Shown here: piece by piece, positions 1-7,301 of the stretch
Layout of the letters: the number at the start of each line of letters is the position of its first letter
Numbering within the stretch: position 1 is the stretch's first letter
NCBI GenBank assembly: GCA_964383905.1
Contig: CAYLJO010000027.1
Span: forward strand, 1 to 43,160
Direction of reading: 5' to 3'
DNA length: 43,160 bases
Source of the DNA: CAYLJO01 sp964383905
GTDB taxonomy: Bacteria > Acidobacteriota > Blastocatellia > Pyrinomonadales > Pyrinomonadaceae
Notes under the pieces: model-generated
The model's database searches: none
What the model was told of the DNA's origin: nothing
Seen by the model: only the letters and a program-made list of their open reading frames with translations
Translations under genes and position numbers: made by a program

Positions 1-44
1 GAGGGCACAGAGGCTTACAGAGGATATGGAGGGAAACGAGATCA

Positions 45-564
45 TTAAAAACCCTGATTTGCTTTTCCACTGTGCTTCTCCCCGGCCCCGCGTCTGCTCG
101 CGGCCAGATAGGAACGGAGCCCCGCCTCTCCGCGCGGCGTTGTCCAGTTATGATTTCCAGGCGAAGAGCGGCTTGAGCAGCGGTGAAAGAAGGCGGATCA
201 AAGGCTTCTCGACTATCACGCGCCAGTCAATATCCACCCGCGTGCCGGCCTCGGCCGGTGAGAGGGTCGCTCTCCAGATGCCGATGAAGTCGCCGCTCGT
301 CTTTACTTCGACCAGCTTGCCGGGGTCCAACGCGGTCGCTTCCAGAATGAAGTCCAATTTATACGGCAGGAACCCGCGCGCCTTGACGCGTGACCTGTTG
401 CCGACACGCGGCTCGGTCCATCCGCCCAGAGGCTGGGATTCCAGATAAACGCCCTTCCACCACTCGGGAAGTAATCGCGAATCGGCAATTACCCGCCACA
501 CTTCATCGGGTGAGGCATCGGGGATCGTCCAGGATTCGACAAAGCTGTAGGTGTTGGCCGGCAT
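45..564 (-). pseudogene. SRPBCC (START-like) family protein, frameshifted near the C-terminus
   Basis: The open frame starts at ATG 564 and stops at 148 (138 aa). It has the SRPBCC/polyketide-cyclase pattern: an N-terminal PDASPDEVWRVIAD segment, a WWKG motif, and central beta strands typical of a small hydrophobic-ligand-binding fold. The frame ends abruptly at FAWKS. Removing one A from the AAA of the TGGAAATCA stretch (near 155-157) restores FAWNHNW followed by GEAGLRSYLA, the usual C-terminal helix of this family, and the restored frame runs to a TAA at 45-47. I therefore annotate the full extent as a broken gene. The ligand is unknown. A sequencing indel would look the same. No good Shine-Dalgarno sequence is visible before the ATG. 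The family call is firm; whether the break is real is not. Confidence 0.7.
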
Positions 565-658
565 ACGTCTTGATGGGAGAATACTTCAACGATCAATGCA
601 TAAACGGGCGAAGACCACCGGCGTAAACGCCCGGGACGGGCCCTTCCCGCCCACCGCT

Positions 659-1177
659 TCAGGCGCCCGGTTGAGACGCCCTCTTGATCTTTTCCACTAA
701 ATACCAGCTCATGTAGCCGTTGTAACTCTCCTGCAGATCTGTCCTTCTCCAGTCCTGACCCGTAATAACCTTGCGGCAATTTTGCGCCCCGCAATGACAT
801 TCCATTTCGTAAGTGTCGTCGTCGGTCGTCGCCCAATCGTGGGTCAGTTCTTCGCCGGCCCGGATGTCCCTGATTGCGACAAAGACGATCTGACCCTGAA
901 CACCGATGTTCGGGTCACACGAATGATTGCTGAAGATCATGCTGCCCTCCCTCTCATCTTTGTCGAGGGGGCCGATGAAGAGGTCCTCGCCAATCTGTAT
1001 TTCAGAAGGGCCGAGCGCCGGGCTTACTTCGCGGAGTGTTGGCCGGTTGAAAACATACCCGCCCTTAACGCAAACAATCTCCCCCTTCCCGATCGGATCG
1101 ACGGCAAAGAGCCCTCTCCCTTGAATCGGGCTCTCCTTAACAGTCGCCTTCGGAGAAATGTAGGACAAGCTAGGCAT
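659..1177 (-). CDS. SET-domain protein, putative lysine methyltransferase
   Basis: This short, stand-alone SET-domain protein has the family hallmarks in order: GRGLFAVDPIGKGE near the N-terminus, the NHSCDPNIG cofactor/pseudoknot motif, RAGEELTHDWA, and a post-SET cysteine cluster CHCGAQNC. SET proteins transfer methyl groups from S-adenosylmethionine to lysines. The substrate of this bacterial member is unknown. I chose the ATG at 1177 because it begins just before the conserved SPKATVKESPIQGRG segment and has an AGGAG about 13 nt upstream. A GTG at 1219 would add 14 residues without a visible ribosome binding site. The gene is monocistronic, between the broken SRPBCC gene and the end of the large kinase gene, all on the minus strand. 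The SET call is solid; a protein substrate is inferred. Confidence 0.85.
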   Translation of the reverse strand: MPSLSYISPKATVKESPIQGRGLFAVDPIGKGEIVCVKGGYVFNRPTLREVSPALGPSEIQIGEDLFIGPLDKDEREGSMIFSNHSCDPNIGVQGQIVFVAIRDIRAGEELTHDWATTDDDTYEMECHCGAQNCRKVITGQDWRRTDLQESYNGYMSWYLVEKIKRASQPGA

Positions 1178-1425
1178 AGGCTGTATTGCTCTCCTGTCCG
1201 GAATTACCGTCCGGCTCACCTTGAGTGTGGCTGCGGGTGAGGAATGACCATAGGGGATCTGAGGGGACGCGGGGGAAAACCGGACATGAACAGACCATTA
1301 TTTAATTCCTCCCAGGCCCAAGAGCGACGACTTGCCTGATAAGGTGTGGTCCTGTAGCAGGTACCGGCTAAGGGCTTCGGCAACTCTCCCGGCGCCGATT
1401 TCGTTAAAGTGAGGAGAAATCTTGC

Positions 1426-4400
1426 TTACCTGGCGTCTTTTATCAGAACGACATCGCTGGTCCTGAGGCCGCGTGAGTAGACCAGGCGGCCGTCGCGTGA
1501 CCAATCAAAAGAGAATATCAGATCGGTTTTGAAGTCGGTCAACTGCTTTGGGGGGCCGTCGTCCAGTGGTTGCATCCAGAGGTTGGCTTGCCCGCCGCGG
1601 TGGTCAAGATATGTTATCGCGCGCCCGTCCGGAGTCCAGCGCAGCTCCGTGTCGATGTAGACGGTGGGCGGGATCTCGAACGTTTTAATCGGTTTCCCGC
1701 CTTCGGGGGGCAGAACGGCGATGGTCCAGCGCGGGACCGCCTCTTCCTCACTGTACCAGCAGGCGATCAGCCCGTCGCGGGGCGAAACGGACGGGCGCGA
1801 CGCCATCCTGTCGGTCAGTTGCACAGGCGTGCCGCCATCAATCGGCACCCGCCACAAATTTAAGAGCCCGTTGGAGCCGATATGATGAAAATAGACCCAT
1901 TGGCTATCGGGCGAAACGTACGGCCAGTTGCTGTCCCAGTTGTCTGTGGTTAATTGTCGGGGGTTGCTGCCGTCAATATCCATTCTCCAGATGGTCCAGT
2001 TGCCCGTGCGGCTGGAGTGGAAAACAATATACCGGCCGTCGGGTGAAACCGTCGGGGCATAATTTCTTCCGGCATTCGCCGTCAGTTGTTTTTCGCCGGT
2101 CCCGTCCGCTTCCATCTGCCAGATGTCTGCGATGCCCGTCGCATCCGACGCGTAAATTATCTTGCCGTCAGGCATAAAGGAGAGGTCGAAGTACCGGCCT
2201 GCTCCGGGGGTAGTTTTTGTCAAGTTATTGGGATCGCCTTTCGGGGCGATATAGACGTTGGATAGTGTTTGCGATTGCACAGTCACCAGCGTGCCCGAAT
2301 CGCCCGTCAAACTGATGTCGATATAATCACTTAAGTCGTTGGTGATTCTTCGCGCTTCGCCGCCCGGATAGGACAGCTGCCAGATCTGCTGAAACGACGA
2401 TCCCGGCTCCTGACCGATGATTAACAGGCCACCGCCGTCCGACAGCCAGGCGACCTGTTCGACGTACTGCCATCTCTGAGCAGAGATAGTTTTCACACTC
2501 CCATCATCTATCCGCACTTCGATGATATTGATGTAGAAGCCTTTGGGGTCAGTACTTTCAAAGGCGGTGGCGACGGCCTTGCCGTCCGGCGACCAGGCCG
2601 GCCCCGTCGTCCAGGCGATTTTGTCAGGGTATTTGCGTAAGGCCACCGTTTTTTCCCCGGAGCCGTCCTCTCCGGCCACGATCAACGCATCCTCTCCCCG
2701 GCTCAGATTACGGCGCACGAAAGCTAAGCGCTTGCCGTCCGGAGAGAGCGCGGCGGTACCGGAGATGTCCCCGATCACCTTTTTCACAGAGCCGCCGAGG
2801 CTGGGCACCTGGTAGAGCCCGCCTTGCGCGCCGAAATTTTTTTCATATGCCACATAGTAAACGTATGTGCCGTCGTGCGAGAAAGTTATCCCCCCGTACT
2901 TAACCTCGGCGGGAGGGACGATGCGGATATCGCCGGCGATCGCCACCTGTCTGACGAAGAGGGTTTGCCTTCCGCCCTCGTCTTTCGAATAAACGACATA
3001 TTTGCCGTCGGGAGAGATGGCGGCGCTCGTCGCGTTGCCGGTGGTGGTGAGCTTAGCGATCCTCGTATTTTGAAAAGGTGGTGCCGCCCGGTTCTGGCCC
3101 AGGAACCTGTATAGCAGGAAGGCGCCGACGCTAATGATGACGGCGAGACCTATGATCGCCAGCCTCTGAAGGGGCTTAATCTCGCCCGGCATCTGCGGGG
3201 CGGGCGGCGCTTGGCCCCTTACCCCGGTCTCTCCGGCAGGCAGGGCAAGCTCTCTGGCCGCCTCTTTGCTCGCCCGGCCGTTACCTCCCGCCGCCGCCAC
3301 CTTACCGCCTGAGGCCGGCTCGACGGAGGATGTCCATCCCAAGCCACTCGCGGTCGCCCGCCGGTACTCTTTTGAATCCGCGGCGACGCTCACCACCTCC
3401 TGCGCTTCATTAAAGCCGATGCGGCGGAGCAAATCCTGGAATCGCGGGTCGGAGCGTACCTGGTCGAATCGTGGCTCGACGCGCAGCCAGAGGAGCCACC
3501 AATCTCGATTCTCGTAAGCCTTTTCGAGCCACGCGAACATCTCGTCCCACTCACCGAGGCCGGCATAGATCAGCGCTATGTAGTAAGGCGAGACGTAAAG
3601 CTTTTTGGAAGCCTCCTCCAATTCGCCGATCACTTCACGCGCCTCCTGGTGCTGGCCCCCCGCCGCCAGGACATACCCGAGCGTCCATAGTGCCAGGGGA
3701 CTACGCTGGGAGACGGCCGCCGCCTTTCGCGAGGCCGAGATGGCTTCCGTATACATCCCCTTCCCGCCGTAAACCCACCCGAAGCTTTGCAGCGTAATGA
3801 CGTTGTCATGCTCCAGCTCGAGCGCCTTCTGCAGCTCTTCGAGTCCCCGGTCGTACTGCCGCGCGTTATAAAAAGTGAAGCCGGCGATCGCGCCCAGTAT
3901 CGGCGAGAGCGGGTCAAGCTTCTGCGCCCACTGGATCTCCGTGATGGCTTCGGCGTGCCTTCCCATTGCGCCGTGGAGATACGAGTACCAGTGATGGGCG
4001 ACGGCGTAGCTCGGATTGAGCTCGATGGCGCGCTTAAATTCTCTCTCCGCGCCGACCCAATCCCAGTCATGGGCCCACATGGCAAAGGCCAGCGACGTGT
4101 GAGCTTCGGCGAGCGTCGGGTCAAGCTCGAGCGCCCTGGCCGCCGCGTCCTTGGCTGCGGCGAAGGATTCTCTTGGCGGCAACATGCCCCAGACGCCGAG
4201 CCAGTTGTAATAGTCGGCCACCCCGGCGTGAGCATGCGCGTAGTCCGGGTCCTCCTCAATCGCCTCCATGAAGGACAGGATGGCTTTGGCCAGCCCTTCT
4301 TCGGTGTATCCGCTCCAGTAATAGCGGCCCTTCAGGTATGCCTGATACGCTTTGGGATTCTCCGTTTCGCGCTTACTCAGTATCTCCTGCTCCTCACCGC

Positions 4401-6012
4401 TCAGCCTCGGGATCAGCGCCTGAGCGACCTGGGCGGAGATCGAATCCTCTAAGCTGAGAATGTCTGTGAACTTCTCATCGAAGGAGGCGGCCCAGGACGG
4501 CGCGCCGTCGCGCATGTTGATGAGCTGCACGGTGACGCGGACCCGGTCGCCTACCCGCTGCACACGCCCGTCGAGCACGTAGCCGACATCCAGCTCGTAG
4601 CCGGCGGCCAACGGGTCATACTCGCCGTGGGCGTACTTCAGCACGGAGCTGGTCGGGCGGACGACGATCCGCCTGATGTTGCTGAGCTTAGTGATCAGGG
4701 CGTCGGCCATCCCCGGCCCAAGATATTCATCGCCCTTCTCCTGGACGTGCAGCATTCTGAACGGGAGGATGGCGATGGTTCTTGACTGGACCGGCGCGTC
4801 ACTGGTTTCGATGGCTAATTTGAGTGTCGTGGCGAGACTGTGTTGGGCCGAAACCGGGAGGCCTTCCAGGTGCCGGCTGATATCATCGGAGAACTGTTCT
4901 ACCGAGCTGTAGCGGTTCTGCGGCTCTTTGCGCAGCGCCTTCAGAACAATGCTGTCGAGGTCTCCCGCGAGCTGGCGGTGAAGCTTCTCGAGCGTTGCCT
5001 GGCGCGCCTTGACTATCGCTTGAGGCGTGACCTCAATGTTGAAGCCGATATTCTCGACCCGGCCGACGATGACGCTCGGCTTCTCCGGCTCTTCTTTGCA
5101 GATCACGTGAGCGATCTCTTCGGGCAGGCGGCTGAGCAGGCGATACGGGCGGTGGCCTGTTAATAGCTCATAGAGCAGCACGCCCAGCGAGTATACGTCG
5201 CTGATCGTCGTGGCGGGCTCGCCGCGCACCTGCTCCGGACTGGCGTACTCCGGGGTCATCAGGCGGAGCGTGGCGGTCGTGGGGTCCAGTGTCGGCGAAG
5301 CGATCTCAGGATTCAGGAGTTTGGCGATGCCGAAATCGAGCAGTTTCGGTGTCCCGTCGGCCGTCACCAGGATGTTGCTCGGCTTGAGGTCGCGGTGGAT
5401 GATCAGGTTTTGATGGGCATATTGGACGGCCGAACAGACTTTGAGAAACAGCCTGAGCCGTTCGGTAATGGAGAGCCTCTGCGTGTCGCAGTACTTATCT
5501 ATGGGGCGGCCCTCGACGAATTCCATCACGAAGTAAGGGAGCCCGTCTTCGGTGGTGCCGCCGTCGAGGAGCCTGGCAACGTTGGGGTGGTCGAGGCTGG
5601 CGAGAATCTGTCGCTCGTGGCGAAAGCGTCGGATGACGAAGTCCGTATCCATGCCGCGTTTGATCAACTTAATCGCGACACGCTTCTGAAATTCGTCGTC
5701 GGCGCGCACCGCCAGGTAGACCGCGCCCATCCCGCCGCGACCAATTTCGCGGACGATCTTGTAAGCGCCGATGCGCCGCCCGATCACCGTCGCGGCCGGG
5801 TCATCTTCGATGGTCGGAAGCAGATGGGGTACGGCCGGCGCTTCGATAAAGCTTCCGGCCTGCTCGTGGGATCTCAGGAGCGCCTCCACCTGCCCGCGGA
5901 GCGACTCGTCGCCCGAGCAGGCTTCGGCCAGGTAAGCCGGGCGCTCTTCGGTCGTTCGCTCCAGCGCAGACTCGAAAACTTCTTCAACCTTTTTCCAACG
6001 TTCCGGCGTCAT
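1426..6012 (-). CDS. Ser/Thr protein kinase with FlgO/TolB-N-like segment, TPRs, TM helix and C-terminal beta-propeller
   Basis: This is a 1,528-residue mosaic receptor. From the chosen ATG (6012) the order is: a short helical region; a kinase domain (about 84-385) with a GRGGMG loop, VAIK lysine 115, HRD 206-208 and DFG 226-228, all intact; a FlgO/TolB-N-like segment beginning TIAILPF (about 412-533); TPR repeats (about 555-860); a low-complexity linker; one TM helix (about 951-970); and a TolB/PD40-type propeller with repeated SPDGKYV-like blades (about 985-1528), expected to lie outside the membrane. The start ATG overlaps the sigma-factor stop as ATGA, which argues for translational coupling; an upstream in-frame ATG at 6069 lies inside the sigma gene. 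The kinase probably phosphorylates regulatory partners, perhaps the sigma factor itself. Kinase-TPR and kinase-TM-propeller proteins are both common in Acidobacteriota; having both in one chain is the odd part. Confidence 0.9.
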   Translation of the reverse strand: MTPERWKKVEEVFESALERTTEERPAYLAEACSGDESLRGQVEALLRSHEQAGSFIEAPAVPHLLPTIEDDPAATVIGRRIGAYKIVREIGRGGMGAVYLAVRADDEFQKRVAIKLIKRGMDTDFVIRRFRHERQILASLDHPNVARLLDGGTTEDGLPYFVMEFVEGRPIDKYCDTQRLSITERLRLFLKVCSAVQYAHQNLIIHRDLKPSNILVTADGTPKLLDFGIAKLLNPEIASPTLDPTTATLRLMTPEYASPEQVRGEPATTISDVYSLGVLLYELLTGHRPYRLLSRLPEEIAHVICKEEPEKPSVIVGRVENIGFNIEVTPQAIVKARQATLEKLHRQLAGDLDSIVLKALRKEPQNRYSSVEQFSDDISRHLEGLPVSAQHSLATTLKLAIETSDAPVQSRTIAILPFRMLHVQEKGDEYLGPGMADALITKLSNIRRIVVRPTSSVLKYAHGEYDPLAAGYELDVGYVLDGRVQRVGDRVRVTVQLINMRDGAPSWAASFDEKFTDILSLEDSISAQVAQALIPRLSGEEQEILSKRETENPKAYQAYLKGRYYWSGYTEEGLAKAILSFMEAIEEDPDYAHAHAGVADYYNWLGVWGMLPPRESFAAAKDAAARALELDPTLAEAHTSLAFAMWAHDWDWVGAEREFKRAIELNPSYAVAHHWYSYLHGAMGRHAEAITEIQWAQKLDPLSPILGAIAGFTFYNARQYDRGLEELQKALELEHDNVITLQSFGWVYGGKGMYTEAISASRKAAAVSQRSPLALWTLGYVLAAGGQHQEAREVIGELEEASKKLYVSPYYIALIYAGLGEWDEMFAWLEKAYENRDWWLLWLRVEPRFDQVRSDPRFQDLLRRIGFNEAQEVVSVAADSKEYRRATASGLGWTSSVEPASGGKVAAAGGNGRASKEAARELALPAGETGVRGQAPPAPQMPGEIKPLQRLAIIGLAVIISVGAFLLYRFLGQNRAAPPFQNTRIAKLTTTGNATSAAISPDGKYVVYSKDEGGRQTLFVRQVAIAGDIRIVPPAEVKYGGITFSHDGTYVYYVAYEKNFGAQGGLYQVPSLGGSVKKVIGDISGTAALSPDGKRLAFVRRNLSRGEDALIVAGEDGSGEKTVALRKYPDKIAWTTGPAWSPDGKAVATAFESTDPKGFYINIIEVRIDDGSVKTISAQRWQYVEQVAWLSDGGGLLIIGQEPGSSFQQIWQLSYPGGEARRITNDLSDYIDISLTGDSGTLVTVQSQTLSNVYIAPKGDPNNLTKTTPGAGRYFDLSFMPDGKIIYASDATGIADIWQMEADGTGEKQLTANAGRNYAPTVSPDGRYIVFHSSRTGNWTIWRMDIDGSNPRQLTTDNWDSNWPYVSPDSQWVYFHHIGSNGLLNLWRVPIDGGTPVQLTDRMASRPSVSPRDGLIACWYSEEEAVPRWTIAVLPPEGGKPIKTFEIPPTVYIDTELRWTPDGRAITYLDHRGGQANLWMQPLDDGPPKQLTDFKTDLIFSFDWSRDGRLVYSRGLRTSDVVLIKDAR

Positions 6013-6587
6013 GGCTGTTGACTTCCCCGGCTCACCTCGTTGTACAGCCATGCCTTGGCCGTCCGCCACTGGCGGATCACGGTGGCCGACCCGATGCCGA
6101 GGACTCTGGCTGTTTCTTCGATGGAGAGGCCGCCGAAGAAGCGCAGCTCAACGATCCGGCTCTTCTGCGGGTCGAAGGCCGCGAGCGCCGTCAAAGCCTC
6201 GTCGAGCGCGATGAGGTCGGCGGCGCGCTCGTCCGATAAATTGATCGCCTCGTCAAGAGATAGCTTGACGCCGCCGCTCCCGCGCTTGGCCGCCTGATGA
6301 CTCCGCGCGTGGTCGACAAGGATGCGCCGCATCATTTCCGCGGCCACCCCAAAGAAGTGGGCGCGATTCTGCCAGGATACATTTTGGTCAACCAGCCTGA
6401 GGTAGGCTTCGTGAACCAGGGCCGTCGCCTGTAGAGTATGGTCGGAGCGCTCGCGGCGCAGGTAGTGATCGGCCAGCCGGCGCAGTTCGCTATAAACGAG
6501 CGGCAGAAGCTTATCGAGCGCCTCTTTGTCGCCGTTGTTTAATGCTACTAATAGCTGTGTTACGTCACTCTGTTGCGGGGGCACCAT
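6009..6587 (-). CDS. ECF-type sigma factor (PF07638-like)
   Basis: A 192-residue RNA polymerase sigma factor of the acidobacterial/planctomycete ECF group. Region 2 contains LVYSELRRLADHYLRRE, TLQATALVHEAYLRLVD and AHFFGVAAEMMRRILVDHAR. Region 4 contains DPQKSRIVELRFFGGLSIEETARVL followed by a helix-turn-helix ending in RQWRTAKAWL. No anti-sigma gene lies beside it; instead its stop overlaps the start of a Ser/Thr kinase gene (ATGA). ECF factors of the ECF43 type, such as V. parahaemolyticus EcfP with its kinase PknT, are activated by kinase phosphorylation. That makes kinase control a reasonable inference here, not something the sequence proves. A well-formed vegetative promoter lies just upstream (6638-6666). 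Confidence 0.92.
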   Translation of the reverse strand: MVPPQQSDVTQLLVALNNGDKEALDKLLPLVYSELRRLADHYLRRERSDHTLQATALVHEAYLRLVDQNVSWQNRAHFFGVAAEMMRRILVDHARSHQAAKRGSGGVKLSLDEAINLSDERAADLIALDEALTALAAFDPQKSRIVELRFFGGLSIEETARVLGIGSATVIRQWRTAKAWLYNEVSRGSQQP

Positions 6588-6637
6588 ACAGGGTCTCGCA
6601 CTGGCAGCAAGGGTTCAGGACACTGTACCTGAATAAA

Positions 6638-6666
6638 AGAATATTGGTTGCTGGCGAGCAAGTCAA
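6638..6666 (-). promoter_or_regulatory. Candidate sigma-70-type promoter for the sigma factor-kinase operon
   Basis: On the minus strand a -35 box TTGACT (6666-6661) is separated by 17 nt from a -10 box TATTCT (6643-6638). Transcription would start near 6631 and leave a leader of about 44 nt before the sigma-factor ATG at 6587. Confidence 0.55.
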
Positions 6667-6711
6667 TCGCCGCAATAGATTCTTACACGAGGGCCTTCCC
6701 GCCGGCTTTGA

Positions 6712-6732
6712 TGACCGGCAAATTGCCGGTCA
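6712..6732. promoter_or_regulatory. 21-bp perfect palindrome upstream of the sigma-kinase operon
   Basis: Arms TGACCGGCAA and TTGCCGGTCA flank a single central A. The element lies about 46 bp upstream of the -35 box of the sigma-factor promoter and about 120 bp upstream of the divergent small secreted-protein gene. No T-run follows on either strand, so an operator is more likely than a terminator. The binding protein is unknown. Confidence 0.4.
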
Positions 6733-6854
6733 AGTCTGTGATGGATAAGCATTCGCCGCAGGTGACATGAAGGAGAATGAGATCGCGAATCAGGATCAGC
6801 TATGGACAATATGGTATTTGACGTGGATGCTAGGGCGGAGGGGGAAATACTGGT

Positions 6855-7100
6855 GTGAGAATGAAAATAAGTCTTGTCCTGACGCTCGTTTCTGTTTTGA
6901 TCTTGACCAGCCTCGCCCTCAGTCAGAATGCAAATAGGCCCGGTCCTTCCGCCGGCAGTACCAACACAGCTGTTACGCGCGCTCCCAGGCAGCGTTATGG
7001 CTGGCGACGCGGGCGGTTCAGGCGCATGCTGAAGGCACCTTTCAGGCCGGTTGGCCGCGCCGCGCGCCGTCTATTTCATCGCCGCCGGCGGCGCTACTAA
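6855..7100 (+). CDS. Small secreted arginine-rich protein
   Basis: This 81-residue protein matches no family I recognise. The first ~23 residues form a clear Sec-type signal peptide: basic start, a hydrophobic stretch VLTLVSVLILTSLALS, then SQNA. The mature part is extremely basic, with a Pro/Ser/Thr segment followed by RRGRFRRMLKAPFRPVGRAA and a terminal RRRRRY. Such a chain would bind polyanions (nucleic acid, LPS, teichoic or exopolysaccharide) or act as a cationic peptide; this is inference only. The GTG at 6855 has GGAGGGGG about 10 nt upstream and is preferred; the ATG at 6861 is the alternative. It stands alone, divergent from the sigma-kinase operon. Confidence 0.65.
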   Translation: MRMKISLVLTLVSVLILTSLALSQNANRPGPSAGSTNTAVTRAPRQRYGWRRGRFRRMLKAPFRPVGRAARRLFHRRRRRY

Positions 7101-7278
7101 TCAACCCAGGTTGAGCGCGTGGCACGCCCGCTTCGGGGCCGTGCGGATCTTGACAAACGAGGCGGCATTCCTTCGAAGGCTGGTGAGGCTCTAAGTTGGC
7201 CGTAAAGCCGCCTCGGAATCGGCAGGCGCCCTAAAGATCAAAGCTCAAGCGACCGCTCTTGCGTATTTCGATTTAGAG

Positions 7279-7284
7279 TATAAT
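7279..7284 (+). promoter_or_regulatory. Candidate -10 box for the methyltransferase gene
   Basis: A perfect TATAAT lies 17 nt before the ATG at 7302. The region expected for the -35 box (around 7256-7261) is a poor match. If used, the leader would be only about 11 nt. Confidence 0.4.
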
Positions 7285-7301
7285 GCGACTGACGGTAGCT
7301 T

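Noticed and set aside
3787..4452. 221-aa open frame opposite the giant kinase gene
   Set aside because: It is a shadow of a GC-rich coding strand: no domain, and fully covered by the TPR region of a well-supported gene.
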